Below, in pieces: positions 11,414-22,777 of a stretch of 64,000 nt of DNA. Made by a program: the position numbers and the translations under genes. The stretch comes from Coprinus comatus (lineage: Eukaryota > Basidiomycota > Agaricomycetes > Agaricales > Agaricaceae). Under the pieces are notes generated by a model. The model did no database searches and was not told where the DNA came from. It was given only the letters and a program-made list of their open reading frames with translations. Each line of letters starts with the position of its first letter. The first letter of the stretch is position 1. The stretch covers positions 1 to 64,000 of the forward strand of contig JAWPGT010000021.1 of assembly GCA_034638255.1 (NCBI GenBank). The letters run 5' to 3'.

Positions 11414-11962
11414 ATGCGTTCCATTTTCACTGCTTTTATATTTCTCGCCGGTGTGATGTCTGTTGCAGGTAACACTGTGTCTGTCGAAGGTTAGTTCGCA
11501 TTTTGTTTTTTCTGGCCGTTCGTTCCTAATGAAATATCTAACGAATTTTGTTTCATTAAAGAGCGTCAGATTGGTACCCCGGTAAGTTGATTGTCTTTTT
11601 GCAAGGTGTATTGATTGATTTTAATTTGGGTTTATTTTATAGAATGGGCTTTGCGGTGCTGATAGATCTGTACGTTTCTTTTTCTGGTTCCAACATCATT
11701 TGAAACTGATTAATGTTCTTTGAAATTCAGTGTACGAAACAAAACCTTTATTATCATCATCATGAATGATAGTCAGACGATGACTGACGTCACGGTGTTT
11801 ATATTCTTGGTTTAAATTATAGGTCCTCGTGGATATGTATGCTGTGGACCTACCCACCGCGGAGCAACGTACGTATTACATCCATCGTCTTTAACATCGA
11901 TTGCAATTGATTTCGATTTTTGTTTTTGTAGTTGTCTTCCTCATGGTTCTTGCCATGTCTAA
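11414..11962 (+). CDS. Small cysteine-rich secreted protein with very short exons
   Basis: Exon 1 (11414-11488) encodes a signal peptide, MRSIFTAFIFLAGVMSVAGN. Further coding pieces follow: VEERQIGTP (20-nt exon), NGLCGADRS, then GPRGYVCCGPTHRGA and finally TCLPHGSCHV followed by TAA at 11960-11962. All are bounded by GT/AG signals. The third intron is uncertain: a GTTTCT donor at about 11675 keeps frame, whereas the stronger GTACGT donor does not. The protein is about 67 residues. The ER dipeptide after the signal peptide could be a processing site. The Cys-rich C-terminal part recalls secreted defensin-like or effector-like peptides, but no family is assigned. Five Cys are visible in my model, and an odd number suggests one exon boundary may be wrong. 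Confidence 0.65.
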
Positions 11963-12435
11963 ACAATGAGGAAGTACTTGGTATTCGCCTTTCTCATTCG
12001 AATACAAATTCATATTGGTACTTGTTGCTATTTGTGACTTTATGATGAGGTTTTACGTCGGAGATAATAAAATGATGTTGTGGAATGGATGTAGCGATTT
12101 ATCAAGTTATAAGTTTGATTCAGTCGCTCATCTGTATCAAGCCTGAACGAGATAGAGCTTTCCATGAGTTAAAGAGTTGCACAATGTCATGGTTCGATTA
12201 CTACAATTTCATGCAATTCATACAGACGCTGTTAATCTGTATTCATGGGTGTTGAAAGCCTCTAAGATTAGCCACTTGAGAATTGTCTGGAACGAAAAGG
12301 TGTGATGTTGCTTCTATTCTCACGGAGAACCACGATAGTCTATGAGCCCACGTTCCCTCCAGATCAGCTTTGTTAGTAACCCCTTGTTTTCCAGTGGTAA
12401 GAGATACGCACCAGTAACTCGAAGATAGTCAATCC
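11963..12435. other. Intergenic
   Basis: Contains the 3-prime region of the small secreted-protein gene (ATAATAAAATG near 12065) and the upstream region of the next gene. No ORF of interest is present. Confidence 0.4.
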
Positions 12436-13476
12436 ATGGCAGTACCCATTTATACGATATCTGATACATTCTTCCAACATGAGGACCATATCAGCAGAAG
12501 TGACGAGAGCCCACCACCTTACGACTATACAATCAATTATAGTGAGCCCCGTATTACGATTCATAGAAATATGCATGATTTATAAATGAATGACTGTAGA
12601 TGAAAATGTTTATTTCAAAGGCTCAAATAGCTATACAACCCTCAGCCTCAAACGGAGAGATATCGAGTCAGGAACAGGTGCTTTGACCCAAGCTGGATGT
12701 ACTAGGACCATTCAACTAGATGAAACAGAAGCTTTACTACGATTATTATTCAATTTCATCGGACCTCACCGATATCCCAACCTTCTCCATATATCCTTTG
12801 AAACCGTATGTCGACTCTCCAGAGCTGCAGAAAAATACAAGGTCTATGCTGCAATGAGTGTTTGCTCTGAGCGTATGCTGTAAGTGCCACTAGCCTTACC
12901 TGATTGAATCCTAACCACCATGTTGTAAATCGTTTGGGAATCTGGATGTCTAGGAATTTCGGTGAAAAGCACCCCAAACTTGTCCTGCTATATGCAGCCC
13001 ATAACGACTACCCAGATATCTTTGACGCTGTTGCTCCTCGAGTTGTAACAAGCGAGAATCTGGAATACATTATTCCTTTGCTGCCAGACGGTTTCCATGT
13101 CCTTTGGGTGAGTTGGACTTGATATCGATCGAATAAGTCAGTTTTTTTTATCTGCGCATGCAATTAGATAAAATATAATGCGCAATGGGCACAGACCTTA
13201 AAAGAAATTTCAAAGTATGATCCTACAAGCTGGTATCAACGCAAGTCCTGTTGGCGCGACAACTGCACACATGAAATCTTAACCAATCTCGCCGTTGGCG
13301 TCCATTCACTTGGAGACCTCGACAAATTATTCGCTAGCTCACCTATAGAGAAACATACAGGTAGCTGCGGATCATGTGCAGGGGCTCGCCAGCGATGGAG
13401 GACGAGAGCAGAAGAACTCATCAAGGAAATTGGAGTGTTCAGCCATTCTTTTATTTTTCCTTCTACTGGAAATTAG
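12436..13476 (+). CDS. BTB/POZ-like basidiomycete paralog (copy B)
   Basis: Four exons, 12436-12541, 12600-12879, 12954-13107 and 13168-13476, keep one frame for 282 residues. Exon 1 encodes a short MAVPIYTISDTFF head ending SDESPPPYDYTINY. Exon 2 carries a BTB-like core with a DETEALLRLLFNFIG segment and ends in SVCSERML. Exon 3 is HPKLVLLYAAHNDYPDIFDA followed by a PLLPDGFHVLW end. Exon 4 has a Cys-rich tail (SCWRDNCTHEIL, GSCGSCAGARQRW). It is the most divergent intact member here (paralogs at 18.0-20.5 kb and 58.9-60.1 kb). The start is supported by similarity to the TIPD.FF motif of the paralogs. Function unknown; BTB domains usually mediate protein-protein contacts. Confidence 0.82.
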
Positions 13477-13876
13477 ACTTGTAGCGAACATACAACAGAT
13501 ACTACCATCTAGCCCCTGGAGTTCTTCCCCAGGTGCTACATCGTCGGTATCAGTCGCATGATTGCATTTAGTCTTCTCCGTCCTTTCGTTTGCAATATTG
13601 AATCTGTAGCAGTTTATGTATACATATCAGATCTTAAACCTATATCAGAGAAAGAGAATACATCACCCAAACTCCCGTTGCGATCATAGGTGGAATATAG
13701 TAAGGGAGTCTGTTAATTATGAGTACCTTCATGGTGTAATACTCTCGAGCTCTTGACTTTTCATACTTAGAGGACATGAGGTACTCCTGTATATATAAAT
13801 ATGCAGCGGTTTAACACCATTTTAGCAATTTACATGAGTCAGCTATCTTGACCCTTGAGGTTATCTATTGGTTCCT
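13477..13876. other. Convergent intergenic region
   Basis: Lies between the convergent BTB-like gene B and the laccase 3-prime end. No coding signal. Confidence 0.5.
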
Positions 13877-16198
13877 TTACAACTCATCGGGAGGTAACGC
13901 ATCAAAAATAGGACAAAGATCATCCCAAGCAGCTACATTGGTAAAGGAAAATAAGAAGGTAAGCCTTTGACACTACCACTCTTCAAATAATGATTCCATA
14001 CCGGGATGTGTCTCAGTAGCTGCAACCTCTGCATCTTCAGCAAAAACGACTGCGAGACCGCTAGAAAATAAACAAATCAGCTTGAGTCCACTTTTATTGA
14101 CTAAGAACTTACATTTCGAGATGCCAATCAATATGACTGGAAAAGCAAAGCAAGTTATTTCATCGTTTTTATAACATGTGAACAAAACTTACCAATGAAG
14201 GATCCAAGGCCCAGGATTGTTGGTAGTAAATCGAATAGTAACGTTGTCGGTAGGGCTCTCTCCGAGACTTACGACGTCACGACGAACTGGGTTAACGAAA
14301 TTTGGAGTGGAGTTTCCTGCGCTTCGAACAACATCAAAAGTATGCTATTCCAACTTGATTTAACTGTATGTTCAAATTATATCAACTGAAAATGGAACGT
14401 ACCCCGTGTAAATGGAACGGATGCTACAATTAAAAGGAAAGATCAGTTCGGAAAGCGAACGAAACTGAACAGAGATACACTCACAGGACTACCAACAGAT
14501 CCACCAGGTAACGTCAACTCAATAACTGAATTTGGAGGAAGTGTATAAACACTTCCAGATGGTAACAACTCTTGAGCGGTCCTCGCTCCGCTCAAAATCT
14601 GCAATAGCACGGGTGCAGTAGGAGGATCAAAAGAAGCCCCGTTAATCGTAAACCTTGTTCCAGTAAACCCAATGGCAAGATTCAAATTCACATCCGCTGT
14701 TCCAATTTCAGGATTCCCAGGTGCTCCAGGATTCTCCAATGGATGTAAGTTAGTTTCAATTAATGGATTGGAACTGGGTGATTGAGTGCTTGTAGGGTCT
14801 GAGTCTGATGCCCCGGAGTATCGAAGTATTGCGGAATTGACACCGTTATCAAAATTGTCTGGGACGAAATTTGGTAGAGCACGAACCCAGTAGTTGTCTA
14901 CTGGTTGATTTGCGTTTAGAATGAAAGAGTAACGTTGTCCTGCGAAGATCTGGATTGAATCGACTTCTACAGCTTCAGTGCTTACCCCATCAGCTTCAAT
15001 GACAGTCTAGGCTCAGATATTAGCTCATTCAGTAACGTAAGTCTCGAGTAAGGAATCATACATACCATGACATGTCCATCAATAGAAAACACAAAGTTAG
15101 GATCGCAAGAGATGGAAACCAAACGGAATCTATATCGCCTGCCGGCTTCTACAGAAATGACAGCCAAGGGAGTGGTAGGTCCTTGCGGAAATCTACCAAG
15201 TCCATTAATCAATGTAGCATCCTCCGTGGGAATAGGTCCAGCAGACGGTGCAGGTACATGGTACCTTTAATGAGATACTTTTAGCCATGAATGCAGACAG
15301 GCGATTTGTTTTTCTTACCAGTCAGCCAGGGTAATGACAGTAGAGTCTATTGAGTCTATTTTCAGTATTGAATAGAGAATATAAATTTTCACAGGACCAA
15401 CCGTCATCAACATCATACCTGAATATACAATAAGTAATTAGTAAACCCAACATCCGCAATCGCTAATACACTTACAAGGAACGATGTGGGTCATTTGGGT
15501 CGTAAATCACCAACGCTCCACGAAGACCATCACAATATTGAGTTGCTAATAATTATGGAGCATATCAATAAGTTATGTTTAGAATTTCAATGAGTTTATA
15601 AATGCATAGCAGCACGCACAGTAATGAGAGTGATACCAAAAAGTACCAGCTTGATTGGGTACATTGAACTGATAAAGAAAAGAGTTTCCCGGTGCTATAG
15701 GACATTGAGTAACACCAACAGGTCCATCCGCCCAGCTAGAACCAGCCTGGAATAATCCATGCCAGTGCTGTAAACAACCTTAGTAAATCATCTGTTTGGA
15801 ATGAAATGATTCGAGAAACTTACGATGCTGGTACTTCTCAACATAGTTGTATCAGTAAGTTCGTCGATCACATTGAGTTGGAATTGGTCTCCCTAAACAA
15901 ACGTCATGAGTTTCGACTCATGCCTTCAATCATGGTTAGACGTTTAGATACCCTATTTCCAGTGATTACGGGTCCAGGCATGGAAGCACTGGTATCAGAC
16001 CCTCCAGCAAGTACCGCTCTAATAATTCGTCACTATAACAAGCCTGAGTTTCTCCGATTGGGAAGAATATACGTACGAACGATTAAAGCCATCTGGAGCG
16101 ATAATCCTGTTAACGATATGTAAATCCGCCACTGGACCAATAGCAGCCATTGCGAGAGTTGCAAAACTGCATAGGTAGGTGTAGACAAATATCTTCAT
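13877..16198 (-). CDS. Laccase (multicopper oxidase), secreted
   Basis: Oxidises phenols and related compounds with reduction of O2 to water, outside the cell. The start (ATG at 16198) gives a signal peptide [18 protein letters not shown]. All four copper-ligand motifs are present across many small exons: [34 protein letters not shown] and [22 protein letters not shown]. The type-1 copper axial position, ten residues after the ligand Cys, is Leu. The T3-proximal HPFHLHG is encoded by a 21-nt microexon (about 14405-14425). The last exon encodes [18 protein letters not shown] reach that by a GTATGG donor after ETHP; reading through instead gives an early stop. The length is close to 500 residues, as usual. 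It looks intact. Confidence 0.95.
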
Positions 16199-16835
16199 CT
16201 TGGAGAATGAAGGAAACGAAAGAGTCCCGGGAGCACCGCTGTTTTAAACCTCTTTCTCGAAAATAAATAAAGTGTCTCTCTGGTGCTTATGCCTAGGCTG
16301 TGAACCACATGGCTGTCAAAAGAATGCCGAGGTTTCAAGGGAGGGAGTGGAGCGTGTCAATTGATAGTAGATTGCAGATGGGAGGAGTCTTGCAAAAATA
16401 TACAACATGAACGACTCGTCCGTTCGGCTGGACATATTCGGGGTAATGTGTGAGTCATTTCTACGGTCTGGATCCAGTAATAACGTGGATATATGCAGTC
16501 AAGTTAGCTCAAAATGCGGCTGTTTCTGGTTGTTGTGGGAATACCTTGTCGTCGTTGTGAGTATTGCGCAGTCAAGCTTGATCCATAACACACTGCATAG
16601 GTACTGATCAGACACAAATATCAAACCATCGGTATTGGGATTACGTTTGTCCGTCACACAGGGGCTGAGTAAGTTTTAAGCCACGCCGACAATCGTGTGC
16701 AAAGTGTCTCGAAATAAGTCGGAGTAAATGGATGGAGCGATAATCGAGGAGCTTATAAATGCTGAACGTACATATCAGAGGTGGACAAAACAAAGAGCCA
16801 CCACCCCAACTCACATCGCTTTGTCAAAAACTCTC
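16199..16835. other. Shared promoter region between laccase and small secreted-protein gene
   Basis: Divergent promoter interval of about 640 bp. On the laccase side a TTATTTATTTTCG stretch near 16258-16270 may serve as a TATA element. A short plus-strand ORF (16407-16607) has no features. Confidence 0.4.
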
Positions 16836-17158
16836 ATGTTGTTTAAGTCAACCTTCCTTCTGGCTACTGCCTGTATCGTTGTTGCGGTATGTACTCAGCT
16901 CGAGCCACATGAAAAGAAGTTCAAGTTCCCAAATATGTTTCGACTCTTAGGTACCTCAAGCTCCTGTCTTCACTATGGAAAAAGTGATGCATGAACTTGT
17001 ACAAGCATCACCATTCATCACCGATACCACTACCACTATCACCTGGACGTGAGTTAGTTCCCGCAGTCACAAAATGTGATCCTTATTGATGTCCTTTCAG
17101 GCAAAGCACTAGCATAACGACAACACAATCTCCTTTACCTGTTACTGTTACTAATTGA
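16836..17158 (+). CDS. Small secreted protein, Thr-rich, 68 residues
   Basis: Three exons, 16836-16886, 16951-17048 and 17101-17158, join in frame. Exon 1 encodes the signal peptide MLFKSTFLLATACIVVA. The mature part begins VPQAPVFTMEKVMHELVQ and ends in a Thr/Ser-rich tail (ITDTTTTITWTQSTSITTTQ, then SPLPVTVTN). It has no Cys. Donors (GTATGT, GTGAGT) and acceptors (TTAG, TTCAG) are canonical. No family recognised. A degraded copy of exons 2 and 3 lies at 57937-58150 in the duplicated block, with an in-frame stop. Confidence 0.7.
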
Positions 17159-18039
17159 TATGTATCCGTTCGACTGTTATTTGCGTAGAACAATGTTCCC
17201 CAGTCTCTTGTCAGTTTAGGACAGAGTGATATGCTGCAAAGTTGCAAGTAATCCCAGTTATCAAAACTTATCAGATACCAATGAATCTAAAATATTACAC
17301 ACCCCAAGACTTTCGACGTCGACGGTGACGCGTTGATGATTGACAGACTTCCCAAGGTGCTATATCTCGGAAGACGTTAGAAAATAATAACACGAACTGT
17401 CAAAAATACAACAAATACCCATTAGAAATGATGATCATCGCCGAGCATATGCGGTGCCGTTTGTTCTGGACGTACCTTATTATCCATATTGCAAAGATCT
17501 CTTTAGGAACACATCGCTTTACACGAACGGCTCGCCGGGTCGGTATCCTCGTCATCAATTCCCAGTGGTATTAATAATGCTGTATAGTAAGTTGGATTAT
17601 CATTTCTGTATAAAATTAAAATGAACGCAGTGCGAGGTATTAAAGATCAAAGGGGAACTGCTTGCGCCGAAGCCATCCTGGTGATCCCTCCCCTTCGGCA
17701 CAAGAGTGCTTGTCGTTATGCACTATTACTGAACTCCCTAATGCCGATCGACACGTGGAGCACCCCACTTGGTTGCTGCGACCGTTCGATCCAAGTTATA
17801 ACAAACTCAGATTAGATTCTAGTGCAAGATGAAAATTGACGTTTCCTTTAGATTTGCTGGCCTACGTGGAAATCGATCACATTTATATGACATATTATCA
17901 TACGGCATACTCAATAGTACATACACAACAAGAAATGACACAACAACGTGAATGGAGATGTAGCTGCTATCTCCTTTACGACGCCCCGTTATCCCGACAC
18001 TTGTGGCGTCGTATGGTGACAGCGGTTTCAGTTCCATCT
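17159..18039. other. Spacer inside the duplicated block
   Basis: No gene recognised. The sequence is shared, with many substitutions and small indels, with about 58151-58882. A 64-codon ORF at 17621 is not conserved in the other copy. Confidence 0.6.
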
Positions 18040-19137
18040 TCAACCGCGCACTTTAATGCATGGGTCATCCAAGAATTTTTCACTAAAGGCGCCGATTCCC
18101 TCAATTATATTTTCCGCTTTTGTCTTCCAACTTTGGCAAGCAGTTGTACATACAGCACAACGACCCAGATGAACCGCAGCAGTTTGTGTGAATATTTTGT
18201 CGAGATCTCCAAGAGCGTGAACACCAATGACGAGCTCCATCAAAATTGGTTGCTTGCATGTGCTCCAACAGTTCCCACTAGATAAATTCCACCAGGCTTC
18301 GTATTTTGAAATGTCTGTTAGAGCAGCTGCCCAACGTGCATTATACCGCAACTAGAATAGCCTTGTATGAGGCTTTTCTTCTTTTTGAGAAATTAAAAAT
18401 GTTGGAAAACTCACCCAAGGGAGACGGAGACGCTCCGGGAGCAATGGCAAAAGGTATTCTACATTCTCACTCGTTACTACCCGGGGAGCAACTGCATCGA
18501 ATATATGTGGGTAATCATTCTGGGCGGCATACAGGAGAACAAGCTTAGGATGACGATCGCCAAATTCACTAAAAAAAAGAACGATCTCAATGAACAGTTG
18601 TAACCATGTTGAGAAATGACACTCACAGCATACGTTCAGAACAAATATTCATTGCACTAAAAATCTTATACTTCTCCGCAGCCCTTGCAATTTCGGATAG
18701 TCTTTCGAATTTTTCATTGAGAAGTTTTGGGTGTCTACGAGCACCGACAAATTGGAATAAGGTCCTGAGAATAGACTCAGACTCCGGCATTTGGATTACA
18801 GAGTAAGAAATCCAGTCTTCTGGAAGTAGAGCACCTGTGGTCGCAGTAATATCCTTCCTTTCCAAGGTTAATAATTGCTCGTCAGAGCTCCGAAAAACAA
18901 GTTCCGTTATATCCGAAGCTATGAATGGCAAATGTATGCATATCCTCGAACTATGAATCTTGTAACAAGACGAAACTACTCACCCTTGGCTCCATTTCCA
19001 TTTGTCGAATAAGGTGGTGGCATTTCGACTCGAACTTTGTCACTGAAGAAGGTGTCTGGAATTGTGCTGGATTGGTATCGTGCAGCTGCAGCTGGTGACG
19101 AAGATTGGTTTGGAATGGACGAAGCATTGTTTCCCAT
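18040..19137 (-). CDS. BTB/POZ-like paralog (copy C)
   Basis: Four exons on the minus strand, 19137-18984, 18918-18627, 18568-18415 and 18351-18040, give 303 residues without stops. Exon 1: MGNNASSIPNQSSS head, TIPDTFFSDK and MPPPYSTNGNGAK. Exon 2: BTB-like core FRSSDEQLLTLERKDITATT, ESESILRTLFQFVGARRHP and the end NICSERML. Exon 3: GDRHPKLVLLYAAQNDYPHI, VTSENVEYLLPLLPERLRLPW. Exon 4: a tail with paired Cys (NCWSTCKQPILMELVIGVHA and RCAVCTTACQSW) ending IKVRG. Exons 1 to 3 have the same lengths (154, 292, 154) as copy E. The stop falls 7 bp out of register with copy E, where the frame continues. Cytosolic or nuclear; role unknown. Confidence 0.85.
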
Positions 19138-19373
19138 CGTTGTGGTGGAAAGCAAGGCTTATATTGGCGCCCAAGAGTACAATACCGAAGCATGTACATG
19201 ATTTCTTCGTGAGAATAAGCCGAGCTAAATATATCCACGGGCGCACAAACACCTTTTGGCCACATTCATTTCATGGGCTCATTGAGAGACCCAGGTGGCA
19301 GGCAGTTATATTGACAGCATTTCCTTCAAACACAGTATATAAGAATACATGACTCCCCCATATTCTTTCCCTA

Positions 19374-20494
19374 CTAACCACTCTTAACTGGTCGCCCCAA
19401 GCACTTCTCGCTGAACACACCAATTTCATTGATGACTCTCTCTGCTTGTTTTCTCCAATTCAGGCAAGCATCCAAGCAAGTTTTACAGCGGTTCGTATGG
19501 CCCTCGACAGATTTCTTGAATATTTTCTCGAGATCTCCGAGAGCGTGAACACCGATGGCAAGTTCGAGAAATATTTTTTGCTTGCAGTCGTGCCAACAGC
19601 TGTCGTTGGATACCTTATAGGGCCACCATGCATCATGTTTGGTAATTTCTGTTAAAGCATTTGCCCATAGTGCATGATACCGCAACTTGGAAGTTGGCAA
19701 ATATTATATTCAGGGTATGATCATGGCTTTGTGTCGAGAAGGCTTACCCAAGGAAGACGGAGACGTTCTGGGAGTAAAGGTGAGAGGCGCTCCAGACTCT
19801 CACTCGTGACAACCCATTGGGCGACTGCATCAAATATGTACGGGTAATCGTTGTGGGCTGCGTACAGAAGAACTAGTCGAGGGTGGCGATCACCATATGC
19901 TCTATAGTGAGTTGCATAGTATATTTTAAGCAAAGTGTGCAGTGATAAATCATAAATCAGGAGATCGAATTAAGTTGGCACTCACAGCATACGTTCAGAA
20001 CAAATATTCATTGCACTGTAGATCTTGAACTTCTCCGCAGATCTGGCAAGTTGAGATAATGTCTCAAACTTCTCATTAAGAAGTTTTGGGTGTCTACGAG
20101 CTCCAACGAACTCGAACAGGATCTTGAGAATGGCTTCACTCTCTGACAGATGAATAACTGTTCCTTCCATCCAACTGCTCGGCACCAAAGCACCTGTCGT
20201 TGCTGAGACATCCTTCCATTCCAAATATAACAATTTGTCATCAGAGCTCTTGAAAGCGACCCTTCTCGGAATCGGAGCTGTGATCACAAATCGATACATA
20301 GGTATGATCTCTAGGGGTAAGAAAATAGTGAGTAAAAAAAACTCACCCTGGGCCATAGGTGTGTTAATGGTATAAGGCGGAGGTACCGGGTCGGTATTGT
20401 TATCACTGAAGAATGAATCTGGTATTGTAGTTGACTGGTATCGAGCAGCCGCAGGCGGAACCTGACTGTGCATGGAAGACGAATTGTTTCCCAT
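19374..20494 (-). CDS. BTB/POZ-like paralog (copy D)
   Basis: Four exons, 20494-20347, 20277-19986, 19901-19748 and 19685-19374, give 301 residues. The start MGNNSSSMHSQ is chosen by comparison with copies C and E, although the frame stays open upstream to a Met at 20650 (MSADETTSDCNEI). Exon 2 begins at a CACAG acceptor, giving exactly 292 nt as in the paralogs. The core reads FKSSDDKLLYLEWKDVSATT then ESEAILKILFEFVGARRHP; exon 3 HPRLVLLYAAHNDYPYIFDA; exon 4 with SCWHDCKQKIFLEL and RCKTCLDACLNW, ending GRPVKSG. It is tandem and co-oriented with copy C, about 240 bp apart. A damaged copy of its exon 4 lies at about 60361-60575. Confidence 0.85.
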
Positions 20495-22059
20495 TGTGGG
20501 GGTGAAAAGCAAGACGTAAATTAACACTGCGCGCTGGAAGTTGGGCTCAAGAAGGATGTTCCAGGATTCTTTGGCTCTGTTTCTGATTGATTCATTATAT
20601 TTATACTCACCTATCTCATTGCAGTCAGAAGTGGTTTCATCAGCTGACATAGTGGTTATATATACCGTTCTCAGCCGATCCTCTCATCCTAGCTTCTAAC
20701 CTTATAAGAGTACATGCGGTTTAAAGGTTTGAAATATATACAGCATACTCTAATTCGTAAACAAAAAACATAGCAAGAACGACAGTGTAGCCTATATGTC
20801 AAATGCCTACTACCAGGACTCGTAGGCTTTAAGTTATAGGGGCCAGATAGCTAATATGTGCCTTGTGTTCATTGTTAAACCACATTCTAATCATGCCACA
20901 CTTATGAAAAGATTTCGCTGAAGACGGGAAATCCATCGATGAGCGCTTCGGCCAAGCTTATCCGCATCACTGGTAGGCGTTTGGATACCATGATTCACAA
21001 TCATGGTTACGCTGGTAGAGCATAAGTATCTGTTGGGCTTTAAATTTTGCGTTGAATCGTTCAGCTTTATACTCAGAACTCTTTCGTACCAAATTCCTTC
21101 TCTTTCAAACCCTGATAAGCTCTTTTTTTTCGTTCGCACCTCTACACCTACCGCAGTCCGCGCTCATTCTTCCAATTACCTCTCTTTTTCTTTGCCTTCA
21201 ATTGCTCCCCCTATCGCTCTACCTCCATTTGATATTGATGATTCTCTTCATATAACGCCCCTGCTCCGTTTGGTAGGGAACATTTTATCTCTCTTTGAGA
21301 CTTACTTGTGAGTGTACAAATAGATGATGCATCATTGTCCTAGTTTCACATTTAGAGAGCCTGGTGGGTAAGATGCGCTCGGACCAACGAGTGACGCCAT
21401 CATCACTCTCGGGTCACACGCAAACCTGGCCCTGGGCTCTCGGGTGTTGATCAGGTGTTATTTAATATGTTGGGAGGAATAGGGTGATGTAAATATTAAT
21501 AGGTTGTATAAATTAGTTGCTCAACTTATCCCTACATCAGCAGTAGACTCAAGCTAACTTCGGACAATTTAATATTTTCGAGTGTTCTCAGCCGCTTCTT
21601 AGGAATTGGGAGGTGAAAGTTCGGCATTGGATATGAAATCATCACTGACTGCTGCATTTCCTTTTTGTTAAGAATGTATTTACGTAGTGTATTATTCTTC
21701 AACTACTCTAGGATTCCACTGAAACAGCTATAGGTTATACTATGAGGCCTGTATGAGATTTTCAACTGCTATGACAGTATCTTCGGTTGCAGTGCAGTTC
21801 AAATAGTATGAATACAGATGCGGAGAATATTATCGGCGATCGCAATTGCTTCTTCAAAATATACAGGCGATTCATAAGCTACAGCATCCCCGTCTTCAAA
21901 CATGGCTTCCGTTCTATTGTTTCAGCTGTACCAAAAACTGCCTGAATTCAAACTTGAATATTCACTTTTCAGTGACTAATAACTTTCAATACAACACTGT
22001 TTTCCAAATATACTCTGATCACACGCGTAATGTAATGTAATCTCTAACCCCGAGTCCCT
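20495..22059. other. Intergenic, no recognised gene
   Basis: A pyrimidine-rich stretch near 21080-21260 gives a 102-codon ORF on the plus strand (21003-21311) with low-complexity composition and no domain. I see no supported gene. Confidence 0.5.
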
Positions 22060-22110
22060 ACAATATTATAGCTTCTCCGATTTCTGAAGGCCAGCCTCGA
22101 TATTTTGCCA
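22060..22110 (-). repeat. Short repeat shared with 41338-41385
   Basis: The segment CTCCGATTTCTGAAGGCC and its flank recur at 41340-41357. In both places it lies some hundreds of bases downstream of a family X copy on the same relative strand, so it may mark the element end. Confidence 0.6.
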
Positions 22111-22777
22111 GATTCTAGTACAGCTGTGCTATGTAATGTGTCCAGAGTGCGCATGTGCAGCAGTGCCTGATCAATCATCCATCAGAAGTGCTATGTAGAA
22201 AATCGTGAGCCTTGAGGCCTGAAGGCTCATGCATAAGTACATGATTTTTCTGTCATTTATTTAGCTTGTGCGGGAGAATGGCACCATTTCACATTTCCAA
22301 TGCCATCTTACGACGCCAAATATAGACCTATATGCCCTTTAGTAATCCGATTGTAAATTGTAACACAGCCACAGCTAGTAAAGGCCCGAGCATAACAATT
22401 TGCCTTTTGCACTCCTCGTATCGGCTTCAGCATATGGTCATTTTCGAACACTTGTGAACTTAAGGGGGAAAAGGTTTTTTGAAGTCTGTATGATCCTCGT
22501 GCAGTTTAAGCTTTTCAAATTTCGGCGTTCTAAGCTTCCTAATGGGGGTACATAACTATGACCTGTCAAAAATATCTCAGTTTGACACTGGCTACATATG
22601 TACACAATCCGGCTGTAACTTCTGTGGACTGCGATGATTCAAACATTGTCCACAGGCCCAACTAGAGAGTATATATTAAAGAAAAGAAAAAGCAGCCTTA
22701 ACACGTCATCTGTGATAAGTCATAATGTTTTGGTATAAAAATAATTAGGGTATCTATCTACAAAGTTAATAGTTCCA
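22111..22777. other. Spacer downstream of family X copy 1
   Basis: From about 22685 to 22777 the sequence matches the 3-prime flank of family X copies 2 and 3. The remainder to 22111 is not shared with them, so it is either an insertion or replaced sequence. A 24-bp perfect-arm hairpin lies at 22205-22230. Confidence 0.45.

Noticed and set aside
20494..20650. Upstream in-frame Met (MSADETTSD) as the start of BTB-like copy D
   Set aside because: Copies C and E start at MGNN and the extension has no counterpart in them; the downstream Met was preferred.
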